Shown here: positions 44,457-55,942 of the stretch, piece after piece
How the letters are laid out: each line of letters starts with the position of its first letter
Position numbering within the stretch: position 1 is the first letter of the stretch
From: Ypsolopha sequella
Lineage: Eukaryota > Arthropoda > Insecta > Lepidoptera > Ypsolophidae
Direction of reading: 5' to 3'
NCBI GenBank assembly: GCA_934047225.1
Contig: CAKOHE010000031.1
Location: 62,001-126,000 of the forward strand
DNA length: 64,000 bases
Notes under the pieces: generated by a model
What the model was told of the DNA's origin: nothing
The model's input: only the letters and a program-made list of their open reading frames with translations
The model's database searches: none
Position numbers and translations under genes: made by a program

Positions 44457-44977
44457 TTCACCGAGGGAAGAAAGGGGAAGATTACCAACGAGGGTGTAGT
44501 TTGAGGCCCGAGGCGAAGCCAAGGGCCTCAATACACACGAGTTGGGAATCGCACTTTCTCCCGAGTGATACATAGTGCTTTATACTACACCTGCGAGGAA
44601 ATAGTATAATTTTACTTTTAATCAAGATACAATAAAAGAAACCGACTGACTCGCGTGCGATTGTCACTTTTTATTTCCTTCTTATTTTTTATTATGTGCA
44701 GGAAAAGCAAGTGGCCAGTATCAATTTTCGAATTTTATGTACGAGTTCGCAAAATAATACTGGCCACTTGGCCACTTGCTCATTCTTTATGTTATTTAAA
44801 AAAAAAAACAGCACGTTAACAATGGATTTGCATATACTTTTTCTGCCCGCTCAAGCACGTTAACAATGAATTTTCATACACTTTTTCCGCCCGCATATTT
44901 GTATGACAGTAATGACGTATTTTCCGCATCGTTTTCAACAAAGAAAGAAGGTACTTTCCGAGCAAGTGTAGTATAAA
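44457..44977. mobile_element. Composite MITE insertion in LINE C
   Basis: It separates LINE C codons that should be adjacent (NSTL and YADD). CTTTATACTACACCTGC (44,578) pairs inverted with AGTGTAGTATAAAG (44,962). A 46-bp direct repeat (CAAGCACGTTAACAATG) lies at 44,810-44,896. Limits are approximate. Confidence 0.55.
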
Positions 44978-45231
44978 GTATATATGTACGCTGACGATAC
45001 GTGCATTATGTATTCGGGGACGGATTCGAAAACATTAGAAAGGTGTGTCCAACAGGATTTTGATAATATTTTAAAATGGTCACACGACAATGGAATTATT
45101 CTAAATGTACAAAAAAACTAAATATACACACATACGATCACAAAAAGCTAGTGTAAAAGAGATAGATTTTCGAATAATTGGCCATACATATGACTGTTTG
45201 CATCAAAATTATATGAACTGTATCTGTTTAA

Positions 45232-45624
45232 TAGTAGTTTATGCTACAAGGGCGCAAAGGAATAAATTACGAGGACGATTTAAAACACGAGCGTAGCGAG
45301 TGTTTTAAACGTAACCGAGTAATTTATTGCTTTTACGCCCGTGTATCATACTACGTTTTTCAATGCATAGTGTGAGGAAATGAAAACAAATATAATCTTG
45401 TGAACTTTAAATTATAATTGGCTCAAAAGGACTGTATCCAGAGCCATTAAACAGTGTAAAAAAAAGTATAACATCTATGGTACACAGGAAAGTCTGCAGG
45501 TTAGCCAACCATTGTAAATAAATTGAAAAAAATAATAATAATAAAGCCCTAGGGCAAAATAATCGACTTTTTGTTCGGTTTTGATGCACAAAAAGTGGGC
45601 CGTTACGAGCACATGCATTGAAAA
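45232..45624 (+). mobile_element. Repeat R, copy 3, inserted in LINE C
   Basis: Direct copy of the repeat at 35,404, between LINE C fragments. Its presence inside a recognisable element gives an independent estimate of the repeat's limits. Confidence 0.72.
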
Positions 45625-45835
45625 TATTGAAAGAGAAAATAAGATAAAGTATTTAGGTCTAACAATAGACAAGGATATGAACTGGAAATATCGCATAAAA
45701 GACGTATGTAGTAGATTACGACTATTATTGGCTAAATTCAATAATCTCAAGTATTTTGTTAACCGAGGTGTGCTATATTGCATTTATCACGCCCTAGTGG
45801 AACCGGTTTTGAGCTATGGATTAAGAAGATAGCAT

Positions 45836-46330
45836 ACTCTAGCAACTTTTTTTATTACCCGTCCAGCACAATAAGTCTAATGGCAAAGACTTTATTTGCT
45901 TTTCATAGAAGCGATTATATGTTGGCTCTTTGGCCTCTTTTTCTTAGACGCGTAATACTAGTGATCACGCAGCGAAACAACAAATTGGTGTGTTTTTAGC
46001 TAATACTGAAATATTTTGTAGGAAAAAAAATATTGAATTTAGGTGATATACCTTCATATTTCTATTACCTATTTTATGAAAAAAAAATCAGGTTGATCTC
46101 TTAACCGCGTTCTTCAAGCGAACGTTTGAAAACCAAAAAAAAAGAGGGTGCAAAACATTTTTTTTTGACAAAAGTATAAATCTTAGTACATTGTTTATAC
46201 GTAAGATCCCTAGAGAAAAGATTAATAAACCAAATATATTTTTTTCAATACAAGGAGCGTCCGAATTTCTTCAAACGAATCCTAGATAGACTAGAGTTGG
46301 TCATGCTCTAGGCTCAGGTACAGTCTTAAG
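45836..46330. mobile_element. Unclassified insertion in LINE C
   Basis: LINE C reads SYGL before it and YGRTFPTYLYE after it. TTAA occurs at both borders, which would fit a piggyBac-type MITE, but I see no convincing terminal inverted repeats. Confidence 0.35.
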
Positions 46331-47069
46331 TAGTTATGGGAGAACTTTTCCTACATATCTATATGAAATTAAAAAGTTACAAGTGAGAATTTTGAAATGT
46401 CTAGTAAGCAAAAAAGAAAAATTTAAATGTAAAAAACAATACGAAAAGTTATTTAAAATTTGTAAAATTATGCCTGTAGATGTAAAAGTAAAATATCTTA
46501 TCGCAATGGAAACATTTCAAAAATCTCATTTGAAGGTTAAGAAAACACGCTATTGTCCAGCTCGGAGCAAATCTAAATTAATACAAAGATATGTTGTGCC
46601 AAAGTACAAACATTTTTAAGGAACCAGAACTTGCGCGTATTTAATACGGAATATATTTAACACAATACCGGTAGGGGTTGACGAAACTTTAAATGGCAAA
46701 ATAAGTAAAAATAAATATAAAGATATTTTAAAAAAGTGTTTTCTCAGCTTTACATAAATTATGAAAAAATGTTTAACTTATTATCTTAAATAAAACCTGT
46801 ATTTAGAATAAGTTTAGATTTAAAAAGCCTTTGTAAAAAAGACATGTAGACACTGAGAGCTATAGCCGTATAGTTATATATATATATATAACTGCTGAGC
46901 AGTTTGGCTCAAAAATTGTATTAATATCATGTAATTGTCTTTTGATAAATAAATAATATCTATCTATATCTTTACACAATTGTAACATGTAATTTTTAAA
47001 AACTGTAAATTTTAACTTAACAATAAACATTTAGTGTAAATTAAAGCTTTTTAATATAAGTTTCTAAGA

Positions 47070-47175
47070 AACTCGGTTTATTGTATTTTATGATCGCTTT
47101 TAAAAATAATCTTTGTTAAAGGATATGAAATTTTACCTTTAAAGTTCCGAACGATCATAAAATATAATAAACTAA
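47070..47175. repeat. Small inverted repeat
   Basis: GGTTTATTGTATTTTATGATCG (in part) pairs with CGATCATAAAATATAATAAAC. Hairpin-type repeat, no coding signal. Confidence 0.5.
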
Positions 47176-47336
47176 GTAATTATCCCTGTTCAAACAAGTA
47201 ATATTTAAAATTCCCGCACATTCAGTGTGAAGGTTTATGATGGGCATTCCCTAGATGGCGCTACCGGTAAAGAAATTTTGTCGCTTTTTTTTTCTTCTGT
47301 TCCGTGGACGTGCTAAATGTGTTCCGTGGACTCCTG

Positions 47337-47571
47337 CGGGCCTATTATGTATCTCTAGTTGACTTCTGGACTGGGTGTCTATCGTCAAAAACATAGATAT
47401 ACATACTATCGAGTTCCGATTGTCTAAGGGCATGTTAGCACTTGAAGTGACGACACAGTTCGTAAATAGTTCAATACCCACCAAAAGCAATTTTGAAAGT
47501 TTAGTTTTTATCTATGTTTTTGACGATAGGCACCCTGTGCAGTTGGCAACTTAAGATACAGAATAGGGGGG
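47337..47571. mobile_element. Harbinger-like MITE outside the array
   Basis: A diverged 235-bp relative of the three array MITEs with the same ends, flanked by CTG (47,334-47,336 and 47,572-47,574). This supports a CWG target duplication for the family. Confidence 0.7.
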
Positions 47572-48331
47572 CTGGTAAATGTGTTCCGTGGACGCGGTGT
47601 ATGGTTGTGGAGTTCTGACGTTCGCGCCAAAAATTTCGTCGAAAGTAAGTTCATCCAGTATTTTTACAAAAGTGTGTGTTGCTTTATAAATTAATGTAGG
47701 GATATGAAAAGTCACGATTAATATAGCTTGACAATTGAAGTTTTAGTTTGCAATGTTGTTTCTCCGAATTTTTCACGTACAACGAGGATGTTTGGGCCAA
47801 ATTGAAAAAAGTCGTTATTTTTCGCACCTAGGAGAGTTGGAACACGTTGTTCCAACTCACTTCGATTAACGTATATTTCAGACATAAAGTGTTTGCTTGA
47901 CATATTTTAAAAGATAAAACAGTTTTTCTCATTTCAGAATGCCGAATAAATATGTCCGCAAGAAAGACCGAGGTATGAGCAGTGTAGGCATTTGCGAACT
48001 CGCTGCAGAAGAAGTACTTTTAAGAGGGATTGTGCTGCGTGATGCTGCTTCATCTTATGGCTTGAGCTATTCATTGTTACATAGGTACATTAAGAAGAAA
48101 AAGGCATTTGAGGCCAATGAAACACCAATCTTACCAACTGTTGGATATGTTCAAGCCAGTCTTTACGAAAGAAGAAGATACACTATGCCAGTATCTACTG
48201 ACATGTGCTGCAGCAAATTTTGGTCTCACAACAAAAGAGACACGTCATTTAGCGTATAGATTAGCTGTGGAATACAAAAAGAAATTTCCTTCTTCATGGG
48301 AGGAGCGGGAAATGGCTGGAGAGGTGTGGCT

Positions 48332-49111
48332 CAAGGGCGGATACAGGGGGGGGGCCAGGGGGCCATGGCCCCCCCACAAACCCTTTCCAGTTGCACCTTT
48401 GCAGTTTGCACCTGCCTGCTGACTGCCGAACGAATGAATTCGAAACACTTGATTATATACATAGGTATAATAAAAACATTTTTAAAGACAAGTAAAATGG
48501 TTATGCTCTGGTAAATTAAAAAGGCTTGATGAGTAAAATGCGCAGCTTATATGGGTATAAGATCTTTTAGTCTGGAGCCAGAATATGCTATATGGGTAGA
48601 AAAGTGGCTGCGTTTAAAGAAGGAAAAAGGAGAAATTCCAATCACTGTTTTGGACGTATTAAAGACCACTGATGAAGACATGTTCCCAGCGATACGCATG
48701 ATGCTCCACATTTTAGCAACGTTACCAGTGAGTGTAGCAACGGCCGAAAGATCTTTTTCTACCCTGCGCCGCCTGAAACCGTGGCTGCGTACGCGAACTG
48801 CAGAAGAGCGTCTTACCGGACTTCCGCTTCTGCACATTCATAGGGCATTAAATATTAATGTTGATAACGTAATAAATCGGTTTGCCAAGGGAAAACGAAA
48901 AATTGATTTAATTTTGTAAAATGTTGAACGAAAATTTGAAAAATAAATAATTAATTTTAAACTTTTTTTAATTGTTTGATTGTTCTTTGTTTGCGTACAT
49001 GCTTCGGGTTATTGGCGGCCTTGTGCATCTTACTTATTATTATTATTTTTTTAATCTTGAAACCGAGGTGTCGAGGGCCCCCCCCAACCTGAATTCCTGG
49101 ATCCGCCCTTG
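48332..49111 (+). mobile_element. hAT element, internally deleted, inside the pogo-like gene
   Basis: Ends CAAGGGCGGATACAGG and CCTGGATCCGCCCTTG are inverted. The 8-bp flanks gtgtggct and gtatggct (48,324-48,331 and 49,112-49,119) differ by one base. It retains only the C-terminal part of its transposase. Confidence 0.85.
48551..48919 (+). pseudogene. hAT transposase C-terminal dimerisation domain
   Basis: TDEDMFPAIRMMLHILATLPVSVATAERSFSTLRRLK is the conserved hAT-C dimerisation region (including AERSFS), followed by LRTRTAEERLTGL. It ends LINRFAKGKRKIDL-like and stops. The zinc finger and RNase H-like core are missing. Codons before about 48,580 may be non-coding. Confidence 0.82.
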
Positions 49112-49527
49112 GTATGGCTGAAGTTATTTATGAATCGAAACCCCATTCTCTCGCTAAGAATACCTCAAGCAACGAGTATAGCCCGTGCTACCAGCTTCAA
49201 TAGAACTAACGTGGCTCTATTTTTTACCAATTATACCTCCGTTTTAGAGAGACATGGACTCGAAGCCAAAGACATTTGGAACGTAGATGAGTCGGGCATA
49301 ACAACAGTCCAGAAACCCGACAGGGTTATTGCAAGACGTGGTGAAAAACAAGTTAGTGCGATGACGTCTGCAGAGAGAGGCACGTTAGTGACTTTGGCAT
49401 TAGCTGGAAATGCCACAGGAAACTACGTCCCACCGATGTTTATTTTCCCACGTCAACGTTACCAAGACAATTTTGTGAGAGACGGACCAGTTGCATCTTT
49501 CACAAAAATTGTTATTGATCCAAGATA

Positions 49528-49588
49528 CTGATCACTTATCAAACCTCCAGTATGAATTTGGACGATGATCAAAAAGTTACCTTGTATA
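49528..49588. repeat. End of the mariner-type foldback MITE family
   Basis: GATCACTTATCAAACCTCCAG...AAAAAGTTACCTTGTA matches the right arm of the MITE at 41,598-41,865. Only one arm is present. Confidence 0.6.
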
Positions 49589-49689
49589 TTTTATAAATAC
49601 AATATTGGTATCAAATTGTAGGTATTAAAAAGTTCATTGTAAAAATATATAGTAAATATATTGAGAAATAAATAAAAACACATTTATTT

Positions 49690-50300
49690 GCAATTTGAGG
49701 AGCGTACTTTGCGATTTTTTTCTATGGAGTCCCTTATAGTTAGGGAGGCGAGGTACCTAAATGGCGTAATTCAACGGCGCCGTCGAGACCTATCAAAATC
49801 GAAAGATAAAATAATTTCGAAAAGAAAACCTCGTATGGTAAAAACCATTTTAGCGGTGGGTTTGGCGTGTACGGTTATTCAAAAATGTTAAAAAAAACAG
49901 TTACTTGGGCATTCTCGAGCGCGTCAGATATTCATACTACGTATGCCCCAAGTGCCTCTGATAACAACGCTTATACTAATCTGCCGGTTTGCGTGGTGGG
50001 GGTAGGCATATAAAGTAGTCTAAAATGCAAAAAAAAAATTTACTCGAGCGCGTCAGATTTTCGGAAGGGGTGTTAAGTAGGCCCCAAGGAAGCTCCCTTT
50101 AAAAAAACTGACGATTTCGGCGTGACGATAAGTTACGATGAATATTTGAAAATGCAAAAAAAAAAAGTTTTTTTGAAATACTCGAGCGCGTCAGATTTTC
50201 ATAGGGGAGGTTTATCTCGGTATCCTGAAAGCATATTTTCTTAATCTGACAAAAATGTTGGTGGGTGCTCTTAATCTGACCGAAAAAGGTTTTTTGGTTT
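49690..50300. repeat. Repeat with CTCGAGCGCGTCAGA motif (three copies)
   Basis: The motif occurs at about 49,914, 50,044 and 50,183, each after a poly-A stretch and near a pyrimidine/purine-rich segment. Spacing is about 130-140 bp. No coding function recognised. Confidence 0.55.
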
Positions 50301-52130
50301 CTTTTTTTTCCTTTCTTTCTCCTTGATAAAACTGGGAATTTAAGAATGACAATAAAGCGATAGATACAACCAACGTAAATGTAGATGAAATGTAGAACGA
50401 ATTGTATTATTTATTGTATAATCATCGTTATTTCATATAAATTTTTTTTAACACCCTCAGTTTTCGAGATATACTCAAAAAACCGGGAGTTTGAGTTTTT
50501 ATGATGCCACAAGTCAAAAAGTTTTAACTTTGGACAAAAATGTAAAGAGACCTTTTTTCTTTATTTGAACTTTTTTTTTGTAAAATGTATCGTTCGCGAC
50601 TTATATGCCGCAACGCGTTTTTCGGAAGACGAAATGGCTCCTCCACACTTCCGGTCATGCGGAAACCGGCAGATTTTGTATTTTTCCGCGTATTATTTTA
50701 GCCAGGCTTCTATTTGTATTCCTTATTCTGAGGGTCACTCACTCATGGATTGACATTTGACATTTACTTTTTTTTGTAGGCAAGGTGGGCAGGCAAAGGC
50801 AATTTTTTCATACATCTTCTGATGACGTCATAGATAAGTCAAATGAAGTTCATTGTGTTTTGTTAAAATATCTTTAAAAATATAGACTTATTTATTAATC
50901 TGATAAAAAGAAACTGTACAGAAAACATATTTCTCGAAACGGTTTTAAGATTTCCGTTCCTGTCCAGAAAGTTAGCACCCCTAATTGCGTCACCGAGGTT
51001 CCTACCCAGACCGGTGAATTCTTTCATCATACTTGTCCACTGTTATTTTTGCATCTGCTTGATATACTAGCTTGTACTGCACATATAGAAAGTTTACGAG
51101 GGCGTTATGTGATTTCACGCCTTGTTCTTAAGAAACAGATGGCGCTGTCGTCGCTATAATATTGTTGCTTCAGACAGTTGAGAAATTCACAGTTCTCATT
51201 AACTAAGTGTAAGCACTTTTGGAACACGTAGTTTGGTAGTGTATAAACTTGTATATAGCCATTATATTTTATTGTTTACCAGCCAACTTTACCAGCCACC
51301 AATTTAGAATCTTATTCAGGTAGTATTACAAATCTTTAATTTTATACTCACCATTGTTAATCTATAACGCTATTCACATGTTTCAAAACACGTGGTTTTC
51401 TATTGTGTAATGAATATTGTATAATAATATTATTTAGACTTAGTTTAAAGTTTTTCACTTTGTAGAACAATTATTTTTCTATCTGCCATGTGCTCGTAGA
51501 TTTTGTATAAAAGAGCGAGCGCTCTGAGCGGCACGTGATTCCGATTTGAGTGTTTAAGCAGAGAGGTTGTCAGTTGGAATAAATTCCTTTGAAATTATAT
51601 AATTTTGTGTCTGATTGAAACGCAAGCTAACATAAGATCATGTTTATTTTGCGAAATCCATCGCTATAAATACTCTAAATATTAGACAAACTAGAAAATA
51701 TCATAATTAAAAATGTCTTATAGAATAGATGAAAATTTCCTTACCCTTCGAGGGCCGCAAAAAATGGGTGGTGCCTTGGGTTTCCAATTCTTTTGTTCTC
51801 TAGAAAATCAAAACTCCATACATTAATTCTTCCAGTTTCCAAGAAATATTTTATTTATGAAATTGATTTCCTTTTAGTTTCCAAAAATGTTGTTGGTACA
51901 GTCGACAGCGGGAGCAGGTGATTATTAATTTATTTAATGTATTACTTATCAATTAATATAATTGTATTTAGATCTATCTCGCAGTTATTATTTATATAAA
52001 ATAGACGTCTTTATTACTATAACGCTTTCATTTACTATATTGTTACACATGCACGATGTGTTTTAGTGGTTTAATCATTAAATTGACTTGCGATTGAAGG
52101 CACTTGGTGAAACATCAATAAATGCCTTTA
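50300..52130. other. Unassigned sequence
   Basis: I find no supported gene or terminal-repeat pair. A short stretch at 51,745-51,790 (GGTGCCTTGGGTTTCCA) recurs inverted near 61,920, hinting at remnants of one hAT-like family. Confidence 0.4.
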
Positions 52131-52479
52131 AATGTATAGTACATTTCAAATACCATGGCCCGATTCCACTTGAAACTTAACAATGGGGCTCATAATGTTT
52201 GCCTTTTGTTATCTAATTTGGAGCACTTCAAATTGGAACGCGTCGGTGCAATCTGTATGTAACTAAAGCGTGACTAAGAAATTTTGGTACTTGAAAATAA
52301 AAATACGTATGATTAGTTATTTACATTAATGTTTAATTATAATACTATGGTATCTTTATATTTATTACATGTAACGTCTAATAATTAACAAGTACAGACA
52401 TTCAGATAACTTAAGTTACGACTAGCTTAATTGATTTACGTTTAACGTATAGGTACATTAATTATAAAAAATATAAGAT

Positions 52480-53337
52480 TCATTCGCTTTCTGACATATT
52501 TTCTTCCGAACTTGAGGTTTCGCAGGTGTTTATGATGAATGGATACACAGGGTGGGTTAAAAAGTCGTTCTCCACTTTGATGACATGCTCACAAGCATTT
52601 TTCCAAAGCGTGGGGTTCGTATTGTCTACCACAGTTCTTAAATTTTGAATTACGGTATCACCCACTGTTGGTGTAATGTTCGTCTTACGAATTTGTTTTT
52701 TCACATGACTCCACATAAGCTCGATTGGGTTTAACACACAATAATAGGGGGGAAGCCTTAAAATTTCATGCCCAGCCTCAGCCGCTATTTTGTCGATGAC
52801 GTATTTCTTTTCAAACTTTTGATTTTCTACAATTTCCAACAACTTCTTAATAGTTATTTTCTCAGGTATAGTAACATGACGCCTTCTTAAAAAAGCTATT
52901 ATATCCGCTTTTCTTGTATTTGTGTTGGGAATTTTTTCGTCTTGCCGGCTATGATAAGACGCATTATCCATAACGATAACGCTGTTGGCAGGGATATTGG
53001 GTAAAAGCTGCTTTATGAACCATCTTTCGAACAATTCCGAACACATGTCTTCGTGATAGTCTGCACTTGAGTTTTTCAAATGTTTGCTCGAGACAAGAAG
53101 AGCCCTTGGAATCCAACCATTTTCAGTGCCTGCGTGCAATATAATTAAACGTTTGCCTCTTGAACATGGAGTATTTGTCGAACAATTTTGAGAATTGTCC
53201 CTGTATCCTTTTTTCAATGTATCGTGGGTGTCAAACCAAGTCTCGTCCAAATATACAATACTTTTTCCTGAAGACCTCTTTAGTCTTATACTGGTAATAA
53301 ATTCTTCTCTTAATTTTTTAAGCCGTGAAGTTTCCAT
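52480..53337 (-). CDS. Tc1/mariner-superfamily transposase, catalytic part
   Basis: 285 residues with IVYLDETWFDTH (first Asp), VIVMDNASYHS (second Asp) and LNPIELMWSHVK (Glu). I count 81 residues between the second Asp and the Glu, far from the usual 34, and close to the group called DD82E. The extra stretch holds IPEKITIKKLLEIVEN. The C-terminus is acidic. The Met is not the true start: the upstream frame (KLNERRII) continues the N-terminal part with one frame offset. Confidence 0.82.
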   Translation of the reverse strand: METSRLKKLREEFITSIRLKRSSGKSIVYLDETWFDTHDTLKKGYRDNSQNCSTNTPCSRGKRLIILHAGTENGWIPRALLVSSKHLKNSSADYHEDMCSELFERWFIKQLLPNIPANSVIVMDNASYHSRQDEKIPNTNTRKADIIAFLRRRHVTIPEKITIKKLLEIVENQKFEKKYVIDKIAAEAGHEILRLPPYYCVLNPIELMWSHVKKQIRKTNITPTVGDTVIQNLRTVVDNTNPTLWKNACEHVIKVENDFLTHPVYPFIINTCETSSSEENMSESE

Positions 53338-53354
53338 TATGATTCTTCTTTCAT

Positions 53355-53834
53355 TTAACTTTCATATTTAAAACCAAGTTTTCGTAAAAGTCTCCATAGT
53401 GTCGTTTCTGAATATGGAAAGCCCACATCGCTTGCTAATAATGTTTGATGAATCTCTGTGAGCGTTGGAACTTCATTTTTTCGATAAAAGTCGTACACAG
53501 TTCTCTTCACAAATTCTTCTGTAAAATTATCAATTTTTGTAAAAGAAGCTTTTATTCGTGTTCGGGGAAGATATCTTGGTCCTGATGAGGGTGATGAGAC
53601 AATCCTTTTAACTGTCCTTTCCGGAACATTGGTGAATATCGATGTTTCTTTAATTACACCTTTTTCGCCCATTCGATTTAACAAAGTTTTATAAACAGTT
53701 ATCACCACATCTTGAGCGTCCTTGCTTAAAAATCTTTTCTTACGTTGCTGCGAACTAACTTCACCACTAGACGGGTCACTTATGGATGTTACCCAAGGTC
53801 GAAACATTGTTATTGACAGTATACGTGTAATCAC
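53355..53834 (-). CDS. Tc1/mariner-superfamily transposase, N-terminal DNA-binding part
   Basis: 159 residues with two helix-turn-helix-like regions (KGVIKETSIFTNVPERTVKRI and, later, PYSETTLWRLLRKLGFKYE). The frame stops (TAA) a few bases before the catalytic frame. A one-base error here would join them, so this is either a recent mutation or a sequencing problem. Confidence 0.78.
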   Translation of the reverse strand: MITRILSITMFRPWVTSISDPSSGEVSSQQRKKRFLSKDAQDVVITVYKTLLNRMGEKGVIKETSIFTNVPERTVKRIVSSPSSGPRYLPRTRIKASFTKIDNFTEEFVKRTVYDFYRKNEVPTLTEIHQTLLASDVGFPYSETTLWRLLRKLGFKYES

Positions 53835-54040
53835 TAACGTAGTCAGATGACAACTAACATGAAATATTGTTTACATTCATAAAGATTACTTGGTTAAACG
53901 ATCAAGATCATTAGGTTGCGCGTAAAATACCACACCGCAAAAGGGTCTGGTCAGGTATCTTTTGTTATCACTAATCCTATTGTTAACACCTAATGACCGT
54001 CTTAAGTGGAATCGGGCCATGGTATTTGAAATGTACTATA

Positions 54041-54447
54041 CTAACGGTTGCAAAGGGAAGCTATTGAAATAAAATCACATAATAATTTAAGGAAGCAAGT
54101 ATATTTAAAAAAAAAACATTCTTACGAGTACTTATCGTTATGGTAGGCTCTATCTCTAAACAAGTATTATACTAAACACATTATAAATATATATATAAAT
54201 ATTTGTAAATAATTAACAAGATTGTATATCGCTTTTAGTGCTTGCTTTCAAATTTTGATCTTAGCCAAATAATAAATTGAACTTAAACACAAATAATCAA
54301 CAATGAAAACGACTTTAAATCTAAAATCGCGTATTTAAAAATATTACTTTTTCAGTATCACAGAAAATCTATCTTACTTACTAACGATAAAAAAATCTAA
54401 AATATTTAAAATCAACTTTTATAAACAATGTACTTATAAACTATCGA
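54041..54447. other. AT-rich spacer
   Basis: 3' flank of the FLYWCH-MULE gene (minus strand). I see no gene or repeat in it. Confidence 0.5.
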
Positions 54448-55757
54448 TCAGTCTTCAAAACGACAAAGGCGTGCCAATTTTTGCATCGCTTCTAAAATAG
54501 TAATTTGATGGTCTTCGTACTGCCTCACAATAATTTTTATTCTCAAATCCGCATTAATGGACTGTCGGCTTCTTTTTTTCAGCGGCGTGTGGTACTTTTC
54601 GTAAAATCGAGCCTCGTCCCAGATCACGAATATGAACTGCAACAGCCGCGGCCTTTTCTTAAGAATATTGTTTAGGCGTTTGTGCCACGCCTCGACGGTA
54701 TTGATAGTCCTGTGCCTCTCACCCCTACAATTCCAAATTTCAGGTGGAATTGAATGATTGGTGAGCCAATTATCCACAAAGTAATTATTGAACTCGGTAA
54801 TCTTTTGGTCACTGGGTGCTAATTCCATTAACGCAAGCCACGCATCGTCAAGATCATTTTCAGCTAAATGAGCTAAAGAAGAACATCTTGCCACATGATT
54901 TTTTCCCTCTGTATTCGTGATAGCCAATTTTTTTGCACGCTTTACCAAGGCCTGTCGGAAATGGAAATTGCAGCCTTTTATAATGACTGCCTCGAACAAA
55001 CAAATTCTTATTGAATTAATTACTGCCAGTTCAAAATCAACAATTACTTTTTGCGGATTCCATCCCGGTATGTGTTGTTTTATTAGACCAAAAAGTGTCA
55101 CATATGTGGTCTGTAATTTATTTGGCATGAGCACGAATACAATGGGCATGACATTTGTCTCATTCTCGTCACTGTCCATGTCAACATGGATGCTGTACAG
55201 TTGGTAGAAAGGTGGTGGGCTACTTCTGAACGTACCGTCGAAAAAGAAGACAGTCTTTTCTTGCATCAGTCTTTTTCCTTCCGGCGTTGCAAATGCAATA
55301 ATCCTCTCTTCAACATTAAAGTCAAACAATATAAATTTCTTGAAAGGTCCTGGTATCTGAACTTCACTCGCGTATTTGAAACATGTTTTTGTCACTCCTA
55401 ATATTTGATTACGCAGTTTATACAGCGAGCTTTTCACACTTTTAAACTCCACTACACTATCAAGCAAAGAAAATCCTGCATCAACAAACTTGTTGACCGC
55501 GTCCTGGTATATTTTTGTTATGGGTGTTGCAGGTTCCTTTATCACTCTGTCTCTACATTCCGCTTTCATCTGGGCAATGAGATGTTTTCGGGAATCGGTA
55601 ATGCAGGTGTGATTGTCTTCAAGCAAGATTTCATCTTTTAATATTTTTAATTTTGCTTTGCATTGCCGCGGCTTTGCACAGCGCCATATTTCTGCACCAC
55701 TTTTTAAATTATGATGAAAAGTGTAACTATTTTCACCTCTTACAATTGTTCTTCCTC
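54448..55757 (-). CDS. FLYWCH zinc finger and MULE transposase-like protein
   Basis: An exon starting after a tttgtttcag acceptor on the minus strand. The N-terminal part (RGENSYTFHHNLKSGAEIWRC, then CKAKL) is a FLYWCH-type zinc finger. The rest is a MULE-type RNase H fold: FFFDGTFRSSP (first Asp), VIVDFELAVINSI (second Asp), the C-x-F-H-F motif, and NTVEAWHKRLN (Glu). All expected acidic residues are present and the frame is open to its stop, so it may be functional, as a domesticated gene or a live Mutator-like element. It begins in phase 1, so at least one more exon lies upstream. No element ends were found. Confidence 0.82.
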
Positions 55758-55942
55758 CTGAAACAAAATAAAAATTATTACTTTTTGAAAAATCATATAC
55801 AAATAAAATAAAACAATAGAAAATGCTTATTTAGAAATATCAAATAATATTTAATAAATTAACATAAATCTTAACATCGACTCAGGCAAGAGAGACGTTT
55901 TTGTTTCACGGAATAATTAAAGTAAACACAGCAAATAATGTA

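Larger units (their letters stand above)
43590..46975 (+). mobile_element. LINE C, non-LTR retrotransposon split by at least four insertions
   Basis: Reverse-transcriptase fragments in order: NYRPIAILSTINKIVEKN (43,590-43,706), HGFQRGKGTGTVLVK and FKKAFDTLDHDTLLK with GVPTGSVYSP (44,104-44,456), YADDTCIMYS (from about 44,980), KYLGLTIDKDMNW (45,640), and YEIKKLQVRILKC to a stop at 46,617. The 3' end reads 'gataaataaataatatctatctatatc'. Inserts lie at 43,707-44,095, about 44,457-44,977, 45,232-45,624 and about 45,836-46,330. It is dead. Confidence 0.75.
47939..49531 (+). pseudogene. pogo/Tigger-like transposase, split by a hAT element
   Basis: The N-terminus (MPNKYVRKKDRG...AASSYGLSYSLLHRYIKKK) is a psq/CENP-B-type helix-turn-helix. 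One extra base near 48,145 shifts the frame into FTKEEDTLCQYLL and SWEEREMAGEVW. A hAT element interrupts at 48,332. After it, LKLFMNRNPILSLRIPQATS and KDIWNVDESGITTVQKP give the first catalytic Asp of the DDE_1 domain. Similarity ends at about 49,500, where a piece of the mariner-type foldback MITE begins, so the second and third acidic residues are lost. Nuclear DNA-transposon enzyme, now dead. Confidence 0.8.
52137..54038 (-). mobile_element. IS630/Tc1/mariner element with wide D-E spacing
   Basis: The inverted ends TAGTACATTTCAAATACCAT extend to about 37 bp (52,137-52,173 and 54,003-54,038), with TA outside. The 1.9-kb interior holds two minus-strand frames that together form one transposase. 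The ends are well conserved, so the element is fairly young. Confidence 0.85.

Noticed and set aside
54917..55641. Plus-strand frames opposite the MULE gene
   Set aside because: Antisense shadows of the 392-residue frame.
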